DNA of 35,159 nt from an uncultured Blautia sp. (GCA_934409175.1 CAKRVX010000014.1:1-35159); one strand, 5' to 3'; positions 25,719 through 33,957 are shown, numbered from the stretch's first letter. The notes: a model not told the origin generated them from the sequence alone. A program made the numbers and translations.

Positions 25719-26597
25719 TCAATCCTTCCACTCTTCTAAAGGTTCCTCATGACTGTTCAGCATGTCACGGATTTCTTTGGCAGGGCTTTCATTCTCCTGA
25801 CTGATTTCTTCATCATACTCTGAACTTTCCTCTTCCTTCTGAAGTTCCACAGTTTCTTCGGCACCTTCTTCTGTTTCCGGCTGTGTCTCCACAGAGTCTT
25901 CTGTTTCTTCTTCCGTCTCTGCAGATTCCTGGTTCTGTTCAACTTCTATGTTTTCACTATCTGCAGATATGTCAGCTGTTGGTTCTTCTTCGTTTTTCTC
26001 CTCAAATCCGACTGTTTTCTTCTGAGAATTCTCATCTCTCTCTGCCAGACGTTTCCTGCCCTTTTTCAGACATACTTTAAGCATAATAAGCATGACAATA
26101 TCCACAGCACCGTCTGCAGTCAGAATACAGCCACAGGTCAGCAACATTTTCGACACAGACGCAAATGGGATAAGAAGGATTCCCAGCCCAAGTACAACAA
26201 AAATAATACTGACCACCAGTAATATTTTCCATTGCCACTGCTCTACCTTCTTAAGACGTTTACAGCCCTTTAATTTCCATATACTGTCAACAAGAACAAA
26301 AGATCCTAATAAATAAGGAAAAATCTTAATTACAATCTGCGGAGTAAAAAAAAGAAATACTCCCAGCACCAGCACGATCACACCCGTAAACAGATCCAGA
26401 ATCGTAGCTTTCCACTTCTCTGCTGCATAAATCACAATATGGTAAATTCCTACAACTATCATCAAAAGTCCAAAAATCACTTTACAGATAATATTTACAG
26501 TCTGATCCGGAACAATGAGCAGACACAGACCAAATGCAATATAAAACACTGAAGAAACTATCTCACCTTTCAGGAAATCCAATATTTTTTTCACCAC
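25719..26597 (-). CDS. DUF308 (HdeD-like) membrane protein with acidic tail
   Basis: 292 residues if translation begins at GTG 26597. AGGAGGA lies seven bases before that GTG but only one or two before an ATG at 26603, and a TTG at 26633 has a poorly spaced site, so the GTG is preferred. Six hydrophobic helices fill about residues 10-175 (FYIAFGLCLLIVP, IFGLLMIVVGIYHIVIYA, VIVLVLGVFLFF), with the repeated pattern of DUF308/HdeD proteins. The last 90 or so residues are a Glu/Ser/Thr-rich acidic tail (for example VEQNQESAETEEETED), probably disordered and cytosolic. It is the first gene of a four-gene operon. Function unknown; E. coli HdeD relates to acid resistance but is distant. Confidence 0.8.
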   Translation of the reverse strand: MVKKILDFLKGEIVSSVFYIAFGLCLLIVPDQTVNIICKVIFGLLMIVVGIYHIVIYAAEKWKATILDLFTGVIVLVLGVFLFFTPQIVIKIFPYLLGSFVLVDSIWKLKGCKRLKKVEQWQWKILLVVSIIFVVLGLGILLIPFASVSKMLLTCGCILTADGAVDIVMLIMLKVCLKKGRKRLAERDENSQKKTVGFEEKNEEEPTADISADSENIEVEQNQESAETEEETEDSVETQPETEEGAEETVELQKEEESSEYDEEISQENESPAKEIRDMLNSHEEPLEEWKD

Positions 26598-26647
26598 AAA
26601 CATTCCTCCTGACTTTTTCTTTTTGTTGCGCAAATCTCCTTAACAGC

Positions 26648-26676
26648 AGTATAACCCCTTTCACATTTTCCGTCCA
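26648..26676 (-). promoter_or_regulatory. Promoter of the DUF308-arginase-lgt-S8 operon
   Basis: On the minus strand TGGACG, a 17-base spacer and TATACT. The match is moderate. It lies in the 216-base divergent region shared with the SGNH operon. Confidence 0.45.
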
Positions 26677-26718
26677 CAGACATATGTAAAAGTTTGTGTA
26701 AAATTTGTGAACTTTTTC

Positions 26719-26746
26719 TTGAAGTTTTTTCCTTTCGTATTATAAT
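26719..26746 (+). promoter_or_regulatory. Promoter of the SGNH-DUF4358-MBOAT-DHHW operon
   Basis: TTGAAG, a 16-base spacer and TATAAT. This places the start of transcription about 60 bases before the SGNH gene. Confidence 0.65.
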
Positions 26747-26813
26747 AAATTCGATATGTTTCGCCAATCCGCAAGCATATACTGAAAAACAACAGAATGA
26801 GAAAGGATTTATT

Positions 26814-27599
26814 TTGAAAAATAAACAAATAAACAAATTTTTACTGCTCATTCCGGCAGGTGTGATCCTGGCCGGCGTACTTCTTTTTTTGGGGTTTCAC
26901 AGGTCCGGAGATGACAGTACATGTCAGAATACTGTAGCAACCCTTCAGGCTCTTGAAAACAGCGATGTTTCTGAAACTGAACAGCAGCTTCAGGATCTGA
27001 AGACTCAGGAAACAGATGCTGCCACTGAAGTTACAGATAATACCACATTGCTTACAGATGTTCAGATCCGCCAGGTATTTGCAGGCAGCGTAATTCTGGG
27101 AGATTCTATCACAAACTCCATTGTTGAATATGGTTACCTGGATACAGATGTAGTCGTTGCCAAACTTGGCCTCAGTGTTGCCGGAGCAGATGAGCAGATT
27201 GCAACTGCCATCGGTCTGAATCCAACTCATGTATTTATGGCTTTTGGTTCTAATGATCTGGAAACTTATGGATCAAATTCCTCTGAATTTATATCTGCCT
27301 ATAAAACTCAGATAAAAAAAATACAGGACGCTTTACCTGATGTTCCCATTTACATCAATTGCATTCTTCCTATTACTGACGATGCCATTGCTGCAACTCC
27401 GGATCTGGCATATTATCCGGAATATAACGATGGACTTCAGACCATGTGTCAGGAAATGGGATGTACATTTATCGATAACTCTTCCATTATAGAATCCAGT
27501 TCAGAAAACCTGTATGAACCGGACGGTGAGCATGTTATTCAGGATTATTATCCGAAATGGCTCACACACATGGCACAGGTAGCGGGGTTACAGGCATGA
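26814..27599 (+). CDS. Membrane-anchored SGNH/GDSL hydrolase
   Basis: 261 residues with a TTG start at 26814, six bases after GAAAGGA. The longer frame upstream runs through the promoter and is rejected. An N-terminal membrane helix (about 8-28) puts the rest outside the cell. A polar linker leads to the SGNH domain: S98 in ILGDSITNS, G145/N147 in FGSND, and the D237-H240 pair in PDGEHVI. Such enzymes are acetyl esterases or, in acylation operons, transferases of acyl groups to surface glycans. It overlaps the next gene by four bases (ATGA) and is the first gene of the MBOAT operon. Its target polymer is unknown. Confidence 0.88.
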   Translation: MKNKQINKFLLLIPAGVILAGVLLFLGFHRSGDDSTCQNTVATLQALENSDVSETEQQLQDLKTQETDAATEVTDNTTLLTDVQIRQVFAGSVILGDSITNSIVEYGYLDTDVVVAKLGLSVAGADEQIATAIGLNPTHVFMAFGSNDLETYGSNSSEFISAYKTQIKKIQDALPDVPIYINCILPITDDAIAATPDLAYYPEYNDGLQTMCQEMGCTFIDNSSIIESSSENLYEPDGEHVIQDYYPKWLTHMAQVAGLQA

Positions 27600-28075
27600 A
27601 AAATATAACCAGACATACATTGATCAAATCTGCCATGGTAATTTTTCTTGCTGTTTATCTTACTGTGCTCTATACAGCCGATAATGCCCGAAATGTTCCT
27701 ATGGAACAGATCACCGCTTCCATGGAAGCAGATGACACCATTACTACATTAAATAAAGAAGGCCGTACTGACCTGAAGCATTATTATCAGATTGACGAAC
27801 GTGATATTGACGGATATTTCTTCTATAAGGCAGCCTCACCTATGGCAGTAGAAGAAATCTGCATTATGAAAGCCAGAAACAGCAGTCAGGCAGAAACTTT
27901 ACTTGAAAGTGCTCAGTCACATCTTTCCAGCCAGAAAAATGTATTCGAGGGCTATGGTACAGATCAGATGGCACTTCTGAACAATGCCTTCACAGGCAAA
28001 AAAGGCAACTATGTATATTATATGTGCGGAGCCGATGCAGCCAGCTGGCGCAGTGCTTTCCTCGCCCTGATATAA
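27596..28075 (+). CDS. DUF4358 family membrane-anchored protein
   Basis: 159 residues from the ATG at 27596, which overlaps the stop of the SGNH gene. A longer frame from 27557 lies inside that gene and is rejected. It has one N-terminal membrane helix (about 10-25), then an extracellular domain with MEADDTITTLNKEGRTDLKH, YYQIDERDIDGYFFYKA and an IMKARNSSQAETLLE segment. These fit DUF4358, a small family of Firmicutes surface proteins of unknown function. Its place between the SGNH hydrolase and the MBOAT acyltransferase suggests an accessory role in surface acylation. Confidence 0.8.
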   Translation: MKNITRHTLIKSAMVIFLAVYLTVLYTADNARNVPMEQITASMEADDTITTLNKEGRTDLKHYYQIDERDIDGYFFYKAASPMAVEEICIMKARNSSQAETLLESAQSHLSSQKNVFEGYGTDQMALLNNAFTGKKGNYVYYMCGADAASWRSAFLALI

Positions 28076-28099
28076 CAGCCAGATTGGAGAACATGAATT

Positions 28100-29488
28100 A
28101 TGGTATTTAACAGCATCTTTTTTATTTTTTGCTTTCTTCCGGTTTTTATGCTGATTTATTATCTGGTCCCGGGAAAGCTTCGCAACCTTATACTTTTTCT
28201 TGGAAGCCTTATTTTCTATGCATGGGGCGAACCAGTTTACGTAATCCTCATGTTTTTTTCGTCCCTCTTTAACTATTATATGGGAACAGAATTTGAAAGA
28301 CTTTACTATGACGAAAAGAAACAAAAACTGAATCTGATCTTTGCGATCGTCATCAATCTCGGGATTCTGGTATTCTTCAAATATTATGGTTTCCTTCTGA
28401 ATACAGTTGGAGGAATTGTCGGTATACAGATTCCGCATCCGGAATTGTCCCTTCCTATTGGACTTTCCTTTTACACTTTCAGGAATCTTTCTTACCTCTT
28501 TGATGTTTATCTCAGCAAGATCAGTGCTCAACATAATTTTCTGACCTTTGCCACATACAGCACCATGTTTCCTTACACTTCCGCAGGACCTATCGTTCGA
28601 TATGCAGATATTCAGGAACAACTGGAAAAACGAAGTATCAATATTTCCAGATTCGGCATGGGTGCTGAACTTTTTATCAAAGGCCTTGCAAAAAAAGTAA
28701 TACTTGCAGATAACCTTTCTGCATTATACGCAGGAATCTGCGGAAACTCACACATGTCAGTCATGACTGCCTGGATTGGAATTTTCGCCTATACAATGCA
28801 GCTTTACTTCGATTTCAGCGGATATTCTGATATGGCTATTGGAATCGGTAAAATGTTGGGATTTGATTTCAAAAAGAACTTTGATTATCCCTACATTTCA
28901 ACCAGTGTTTCTGAATTCTGGAGACGCTGGCACATTTCCCTTGGAAGCTGGTTTCGTGATTATATTTACATACCTCTGGGCGGAAACCGGGTTTCCACCC
29001 TCAAACATATACGTAATATTCTGATTGTATGGGCACTCACTGGATTATGGCATGGTGCCAGCTGGAATTTTGTTCTGTGGGGTGTTTATTATGGACTGTT
29101 CCTTCTTTTGGAAAAATTTGTTCTTGCCCGAAAACTTGAGCTTCTACCTGAATGGGTACGCGTTGCCTATACCATGCTGGTTGTCATGATCGGATGGGTA
29201 TTTTTCAGCCAGACAAGCTTTTCAGCTCTTGGACATTACCTTGGAACACTCTTTGGTATCGGTGCAGCAGGATTTGCAGACAGTACCACTCTCTATTATC
29301 TGAGAACAGGACTGGTCCTGTTTGTGATAAGTATTCTGGCATGCAGACCCGGATTATATCAACGTTTCAAACGACTGCTTCAGCGCAGACCAATGACTGC
29401 AGTTATCATTAATATCATTTTACTGGCATTATCTGTCGCATATATGGTTTATAATTCATACACACCATTTTTATATGCGAAATTTTAG
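28100..29488 (+). CDS. MBOAT O-acyltransferase (AlgI/DltB type)
   Basis: 462 residues, about 11-12 membrane helices. The MBOAT core shows LPIGLSFYTFRNLSYLFDVY (AlgI-like start of the fold), AGPIVRYADI, YFDFSGYSDMAIGIG, SEFWRRWHISLGSWFRDYIY with H278, and LTGLWHGASWNFVLWG with the catalytic H318. Such proteins pass acyl (usually acetyl) groups across the membrane to extracellular transferases. The partner SGNH hydrolase and DHHW protein are encoded on either side, giving the usual inside-to-outside relay. It starts 24 bases after DUF4358. D-alanylation (DltB) is less likely, as no dltA/C/D gene is present. Confidence 0.93.
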   Translation: MVFNSIFFIFCFLPVFMLIYYLVPGKLRNLILFLGSLIFYAWGEPVYVILMFFSSLFNYYMGTEFERLYYDEKKQKLNLIFAIVINLGILVFFKYYGFLLNTVGGIVGIQIPHPELSLPIGLSFYTFRNLSYLFDVYLSKISAQHNFLTFATYSTMFPYTSAGPIVRYADIQEQLEKRSINISRFGMGAELFIKGLAKKVILADNLSALYAGICGNSHMSVMTAWIGIFAYTMQLYFDFSGYSDMAIGIGKMLGFDFKKNFDYPYISTSVSEFWRRWHISLGSWFRDYIYIPLGGNRVSTLKHIRNILIVWALTGLWHGASWNFVLWGVYYGLFLLLEKFVLARKLELLPEWVRVAYTMLVVMIGWVFFSQTSFSALGHYLGTLFGIGAAGFADSTTLYYLRTGLVLFVISILACRPGLYQRFKRLLQRRPMTAVIINIILLALSVAYMVYNSYTPFLYAKF

Positions 29489-29500
29489 AAGGATCATATT

Positions 29501-30652
29501 ATGAAAAAATCAATTAGAAATTACCGGCTCTTTCTGGGTCGGATGGGGATTTTCTTTTTCTTTATCCCCATTATAGTACTCATTGCAGGAATCATCATTC
29601 CTGACAGAGGTTTTTCCGAAAAAGAAAACAGAGTTCTGGCCTCCAGACCCGCTCCGAAAGCAGATCAGATTGCATCTGGAAGCTTTGAAAAACAATTTGA
29701 AACTTACGAAAATGATCAGTTTCCTCTCCGTGATATGTGGATTACACTCAAAGCCGGTACTGATCGTCTCATGGGAAAAGTAGAAGAAAATGGTGTTTAT
29801 CTCGGAAAAAACGGATACCTTATGGAGGAATTCACCGCTCCTGTTCAACAGCAGTATGACGCAACAGTCAATGCAATGACTACTTTTGCTGCCAAACATT
29901 CTGATCTGAAACAGTACGCTCTGATTGCGCCAAACTCCGTCAATATCCTGAAAAACAAACTTCCGGCTTTTGCCCCTGTTCAGGATCAGAATTCATGGAT
30001 TGATAGCCTGAAAAATTCTCTGACAGACGCAGGTGTAACTTTCATCGATGTAAGAGATACTTTCCGTGATCATAAATCTGAGGACCTTTATTATCACACA
30101 GACCATCACTGGACTACCCAGGGTGCTTATTATGCCTATCAGCAGGCCGCCAATGCCATGGAGATCGACACCAGTTCAGATTCTTATGAAAAGGCCCCTG
30201 TAACCCGCTCTTTTCAGGGAACACTTTCTGCCAAAAGCGGTTTCCGCTCCGGCGAAAAAGATGAAATCGATGTCTTTCTTCCAACAGGAGACCATCTTTC
30301 TTCTGTGATCAATTATGTCGATGAGCAGAAAAAATCCGCAAGTTTCTATGACACCGAACAGCTGAAGACCAGAGACAAATATGCGCTGTTCTTTGGCGGT
30401 AACCATGCACAGGTCAAAATCAGTACACCTACAGAAACCAACAATACCTTACTGGTATTAAAAGATTCCTATGCAAACAGTCTCGTTCCATTTCTTGCAC
30501 AGCATTATCGCAAAATCATCATGGTAGATCCTCGTTATTATTACGGAGACCTTGAAGAACTGATTCAGGTAGAGAATGTTCAGGAAGTTTTATATCTTTA
30601 CAATGCCAATACATTTTTTTCAGACACTTCACTGGAACTTGCTCTTTCATAA
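29501..30652 (+). CDS. DHHW family protein (AlgJ/AlgX-like SGNH acyltransferase)
   Basis: 383 residues. One membrane helix (about 15-33) is followed by an extracellular SGNH-like domain. The DHHW motif sits at 201-204 (HTDHHWTTQGAY) and a KDSYANSLVPFLAQHY segment holds the Ser expected of AlgJ/AlgX-type acetyltransferases. The opening DRGFSEKENRVLASRP also matches this group. It is the likely final acyl acceptor/donor step after the MBOAT protein, 12 bases upstream. It ends three bases into the strong terminator region. Confidence 0.88.
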   Translation: MKKSIRNYRLFLGRMGIFFFFIPIIVLIAGIIIPDRGFSEKENRVLASRPAPKADQIASGSFEKQFETYENDQFPLRDMWITLKAGTDRLMGKVEENGVYLGKNGYLMEEFTAPVQQQYDATVNAMTTFAAKHSDLKQYALIAPNSVNILKNKLPAFAPVQDQNSWIDSLKNSLTDAGVTFIDVRDTFRDHKSEDLYYHTDHHWTTQGAYYAYQQAANAMEIDTSSDSYEKAPVTRSFQGTLSAKSGFRSGEKDEIDVFLPTGDHLSSVINYVDEQKKSASFYDTEQLKTRDKYALFFGGNHAQVKISTPTETNNTLLVLKDSYANSLVPFLAQHYRKIIMVDPRYYYGDLEELIQVENVQEVLYLYNANTFFSDTSLELALS

Positions 30653-30708
30653 AAAATCCCCTCAGGAACTGATGTCGCGGACACATCTGATCCTGGGGGG
30701 ATTTTTTA
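30651..30708. terminator. Bidirectional terminator after the DHHW gene
   Basis: AAAAAATCCCC and GGGGATTTTTT frame a stem with inner CTCAGGA/TCCTGGG and GATGT/ACATC segments. It serves the acylation operon on the plus strand and can end the proposed small RNA on the minus strand. Confidence 0.85.
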
Positions 30709-30814
30709 ACACACATTTTCCATTTTCTTTTTCATTTTCATACTTGCCATTCTTATTATGCGGCTGATGGACACGTTCACCGCTCCGCGATTCTTGAACC
30801 AGGTCTTACCCTTC
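30655..30814 (-). ncRNA. Candidate small RNA (or leaderless 36-residue peptide gene)
   Basis: On the minus strand an extended -10 (TGATATAAT, 30821-30829) with a weak -35 (TGGAAA, 18-base spacer) would start a transcript near 30814, which would end at the strong terminator after about 155 bases. The first 60 bases are GC-rich compared with the flanks and can form GCGG/CCGC and GTTCA/TGAAC pairings. An ATG at 30816 opens a 36-codon frame to 30706 (MKGKTWFKNRGAV at its start), but it overlaps the predicted start site and has no ribosome site, so an RNA is more likely. The gene lies just downstream of the LytTR regulator. Confidence 0.35.
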
Positions 30815-30885
30815 ATGATCATTATATCAAAGTATCTCTGATATTTTCCATTTTTGCATATTCTTCAAGTTTTTTTACACAATCC

Positions 30886-31629
30886 TCACATGGTATCCTT
30901 GTTTTCTTTCGCTTCATCACTGAAATGATTCATAAAATATTCATAATACAAATCCAGAATTTCTTTTCTTCCACGCACACGTATGGGAACAATTGTCCCA
31001 TCTTTCAGCTCAAAATCATCCTTTATATCCTTCACATAATCCATATTTACCAGATAGCTCTGATGACAGCGTACGAAACGTTTTTCTCCAATCCTCTTTT
31101 CTATTTCACTCAGCTTGTCCTGGGTTACGATCTCCGAGCCATCTTCCATATGAAGAGTTACTGTATGACGATCACTGTCAATGTACATAATATCATCCGT
31201 ATAAGGATAACGATACTGTCGTTTATTTTTGATGGCTACCCGACGCTTCATATCCGTCTTAAGGATCCGATTCAAAAGGGCTTTCAATTTATCCTCCGAA
31301 TAATGTTTCAGCAGATACCCAGATGCCTGTACCTCATAACTCTCAATTGCATAGTCCGGTGAAGCCGTCAAAAACACAATAGGAATTTTGCACTGGAGTG
31401 CACGGAGTTTTCTGGCTGTTTCCATCCCGTTAAGCTGATCCATATAAATATCCAGAAAAAGCAATTCACCTTCAAGATATCCCTCTTCCGCATCAGCCAC
31501 AAGTACCTCGCCGGAGGAATATTCAGTAATAGAAACCTCCTCATGAATTTCTTCAAAATACTGAGTCAGTATATCTTTTAAAAGAAGTCTTTCAAGTTCC
31601 ATGTCATCGCAGATAACAATTTTACGCAT
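30886..31629 (-). CDS. LytTR-family response regulator (AgrA/LytR type)
   Basis: 247 residues. The receiver domain (about 1-120) has the acidic pair D8-D9 (VICDDM), the phosphoacceptor D60 (LFLDIYMD), T88 (FLTAS) and K108 (YLLKHYS). The LytTR DNA-binding domain (about 140-235) shows IMYIDSDRHTVTLHMEDGSE, the KRFVRCHQSYLVNMDYVKDI core and the final RVRGRKEILDLYYEYF. No histidine kinase or AgrB/D-like gene is next to it, so it is an orphan within the window. It is driven by the promoter at 31771-31799, and a 12-base perfect inverted repeat lies in its leader. Confidence 0.92.
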   Translation of the reverse strand: MRKIVICDDMELERLLLKDILTQYFEEIHEEVSITEYSSGEVLVADAEEGYLEGELLFLDIYMDQLNGMETARKLRALQCKIPIVFLTASPDYAIESYEVQASGYLLKHYSEDKLKALLNRILKTDMKRRVAIKNKRQYRYPYTDDIMYIDSDRHTVTLHMEDGSEIVTQDKLSEIEKRIGEKRFVRCHQSYLVNMDYVKDIKDDFELKDGTIVPIRVRGRKEILDLYYEYFMNHFSDEAKENKDTM

Positions 31630-31672
31630 TTAGTTTTCCCCTCTGGAATATCATTTAATCATAATAGACAGA

Positions 31673-31711
31673 TACGCCGGAACTCCTGATCATAAAAGAA
31701 GTTCCGGCGTA
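31673..31711 (-). repeat. Perfect 12-base inverted repeat in the LytTR gene leader
   Basis: TACGCCGGAACT at 31673-31684 and AGTTCCGGCGTA at 31700-31711 pair perfectly around 15 bases. It lies between the promoter at 31771-31799 and the start codon at 31629. There is no U-tract on the minus strand, so it is not an ordinary terminator for cytX. On the plus strand only a weak ATTTTCATTTTAT follows. Confidence 0.9.
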
Positions 31712-31770
31712 CATTTTCATTTTATCTTAAACAGCTGCTTTCTTCATACTTAATAAAATCAGACCGTTTT

Positions 31771-31799
31771 ATTATATACAAACAATACTTTGAAAACAA
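31771..31799 (-). promoter_or_regulatory. Promoter of the LytTR gene
   Basis: On the minus strand TTGTTT, a 17-base spacer and TATAAT, giving a leader of about 135 bases that includes the inverted repeat. Confidence 0.6.
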
Positions 31800-31823
31800 G
31801 TACCTTTCTTGATTTTTTCCCAA

Positions 31824-32996
31824 TTACGCCTTTCTTATTACAATTTTTCTTACGATCATACAGATTAATATGGTCACAATCATATCCGGAAGAGTATTTC
31901 CTACCGGAATATCTACATTCATCAGATATCTATATAATATAAATCCTGCTGCCCATATAAGGATATTGACTCCATCCAGTGATCTCGTCATGCTCTCTGT
32001 TCTTTTCAGAATAAAGAAATCTGCAATCTGAATGGCGATCATGGGTGCAAATACAGATCCTATCAGATATAAAAAATCTGTAATATTGTCCATGGGATAA
32101 ATAATGGCACCAATCATACCGATCACAGTTACCACGATTGCTGCATATTTTCCATTTATTTTTGCAAAAACGGACTCTGATGAGATTCCGGCAGAATACG
32201 CATCCAGAAATGTTGTAGTTACTGTAGAAAATACAATGATCAAAAGTCCGGCAATACCAAGACCTGCTTTTACCATAATGCTTGCAATATCTGATTCCCC
32301 TGTATAGATTGCAGCTCCCATGCCAATCACATACATCCAGCAACTTACAATTCCATAGACGATCGCACTGACCGCAGTTGCCTTTACAGGTTCTTTCGCT
32401 TCTCTGGTATAGTCGCTGATCAATGGAAGCCAGGATAAGGGCATTGCCACTGAAAGTTCTACTGCTGCACCGAAGGACATCGCATCGCCCCCTGCAGCAG
32501 CCTCTGAATCTCCAAAAAAGATCACCTTGCACAAGACAAGAGTAAGAATAAACAATGCTGCCATGGCAATGGTATTGATCTTTCCAAGATTGGTGATCCC
32601 GATAACAATCCATAAAATGATCAAAACGCCAATTACCAGACACCATACCCATCTGCCGGTATTCAGTACTCCATCTGCCGCCAGCGCTCCATCATAAATC
32701 ATGATAGCTGTCCAGCCTACCAGCTGAAGAACATTCAGGAACGAAAAGAACATTCCTCCCTTTTCTCCAAAACTCATTTTTACAGTTTCCATAGCACTGC
32801 GTCTTGTTTTTCCACCTATCACACCAGCCAGGAAAAGCATCGCACAGCCAATGATATGTCCAATGATCACCGCAAGCAGACCTCTTGAAAATCCCAGAGG
32901 TGCAAAATACGTACCTGTCAAAATCTCTGCCAACGATACACCGGCCCCAAACCATATCAGCCCGTTTTCAAAGATTGAAGTCCTTTTTTCACTCAT
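31824..32996 (-). CDS. cytX: Hydroxymethylpyrimidine permease CytX (NCS1 family)
   Basis: 390 residues, about 12 membrane helices. It resembles cytosine permeases: ENGLIWFGAGVSLAEILTGTYF at the start, then GFSRGLLAVIIGHIIGCAML, ALAADGVLNTGRWVW and AMPLSWLPLISDYTREAKEP. Its coupling to thiD under a TPP riboswitch identifies it as the CytX type, which imports the thiamine precursor hydroxymethylpyrimidine. The ATG overlaps the thiD stop by four bases. No obvious terminator follows. Confidence 0.9.
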   Translation of the reverse strand: MSEKRTSIFENGLIWFGAGVSLAEILTGTYFAPLGFSRGLLAVIIGHIIGCAMLFLAGVIGGKTRRSAMETVKMSFGEKGGMFFSFLNVLQLVGWTAIMIYDGALAADGVLNTGRWVWCLVIGVLIILWIVIGITNLGKINTIAMAALFILTLVLCKVIFFGDSEAAAGGDAMSFGAAVELSVAMPLSWLPLISDYTREAKEPVKATAVSAIVYGIVSCWMYVIGMGAAIYTGESDIASIMVKAGLGIAGLLIIVFSTVTTTFLDAYSAGISSESVFAKINGKYAAIVVTVIGMIGAIIYPMDNITDFLYLIGSVFAPMIAIQIADFFILKRTESMTRSLDGVNILIWAAGFILYRYLMNVDIPVGNTLPDMIVTILICMIVRKIVIRKA

Positions 32997-33817
32997 TGTG
33001 CCTGTACCTCCGGTGTATTCTCCTCGGTATATTCATTATGAACAGCAAAACCATGATTCATAGGTCCACTGCCTTTTCCAAGGTCAAGCATGGCTGCCAG
33101 TGCTCCTGAAATATACTTTTTTGCTCTTTCCACAGAACTGTCCAGATTAAATCCCTTTGCCAGATTGGAAGCAATTGCGCTGGATAAGGTGCATCCTGTT
33201 CCATGTGTATTAGGATTATCAATTCTTTCACCGTAAAACCACTTATATTCCCCTTCGCGCCAGAGCAGATCATTCGCATCATTTAATTGATGTCCGCCTT
33301 TACAAAGAACAGCGCAATGATATTTACTTCCTATTTCTGCTGCTGCTTTGATCATATCCTCCTGGGATAATATCTTCATTTCGGATAAAACTTCTGCCTC
33401 CGGAATATTAGGTGTCAGTACTGTTGCCATTGGAAGCAGTCTGTTTTTCAATGCATCAACAGCCTCTTCACTGATGAGACGAGCTCCACTGGTTGCTACC
33501 ATAACCGGATCTACTACAATATTATCTGCTTTATATTCCTTCAACTTATCTGCTATAGTACAGATAAGCCCACTGGAGGATACCATACCAATTTTCACTG
33601 CATCCGGATAAATATCTGTAAAAATATTATCCAGTTCTTCTGCCAGAAATTCTGGCGTCACCTCCATAATTCCTGTTACACCGGTCGTATTTTGTGCTGT
33701 AAGTGCTGTGATTGCACTCATCGCATAAACTCCATTGCTGATCATAGTCTTAATATCAGCCTGGATGCCGGCGCCTCCGCTGGAATCACTTCCTGCGATT
33801 GTTAATGCTGTTCTCAT
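32993..33817 (-). CDS. thiD: Hydroxymethylpyrimidine/phosphomethylpyrimidine kinase
   Basis: 274 residues. It phosphorylates HMP and then HMP-phosphate to HMP-pyrophosphate for thiamine synthesis. The ribokinase-like fold shows TIAGSDSSGGAGIQADIKT, ALTAQNTTGVTGI, DNIVVDPVMVATSGA, AVLCKGGHQ and the ATP/anion-hole motif NTHGTGCTLSSAIASNLAKG. It is the first gene after the TPP riboswitch, followed by cytX with a four-base overlap, a salvage operon. AAGGAAG precedes the ATG. The lack of thiE or thiM here means the thiazole half is handled elsewhere. Confidence 0.95.
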   Translation of the reverse strand: MRTALTIAGSDSSGGAGIQADIKTMISNGVYAMSAITALTAQNTTGVTGIMEVTPEFLAEELDNIFTDIYPDAVKIGMVSSSGLICTIADKLKEYKADNIVVDPVMVATSGARLISEEAVDALKNRLLPMATVLTPNIPEAEVLSEMKILSQEDMIKAAAEIGSKYHCAVLCKGGHQLNDANDLLWREGEYKWFYGERIDNPNTHGTGCTLSSAIASNLAKGFNLDSSVERAKKYISGALAAMLDLGKGSGPMNHGFAVHNEYTEENTPEVQAQ

Positions 33818-33925
33818 AACATTTCTTCCTTTCCGTATTCATGTTCTGCATTAATTTTTTTAAGCGACTGAAAGTGGTGCCCCCGGTCAGCCGCTGCCTG
33901 ATATCTTTCGTATAAAATCTCCTGA

Positions 33926-33957
33926 CATAAAAAGACACCTGCCTTACGCCAAGTGTC
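33926..33957 (-). terminator. TPP riboswitch expression-platform terminator
   Basis: On the minus strand AGACACTT pairs with AGGTGTCT (one G-T step) around GGCGTAAGGC, followed by TTTTTA. It stands directly between the aptamer and thiD, indicating control by transcription termination. Confidence 0.85.

Noticed and set aside
25719..25985. Low-complexity acidic region as a frameshifted remnant
   Set aside because: The frame is intact, codons for Glu vary (GAA/GAG), and the next gene starts four bases later using a ribosome site in the tail; it is a real extension.
26694..26813. Longer start for the SGNH hydrolase
   Set aside because: It runs through the promoter (TTGAAG...TATAAT); a TTG at 26814 has a well-spaced ribosome site and begins just before the membrane helix.
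30706..30816. 36-codon frame as an AgrD-like signalling peptide
   Set aside because: No Cys-containing AgrD core or charged C-terminal motif, no AgrB nearby, no ribosome site, and the ATG lies at the predicted transcription start.
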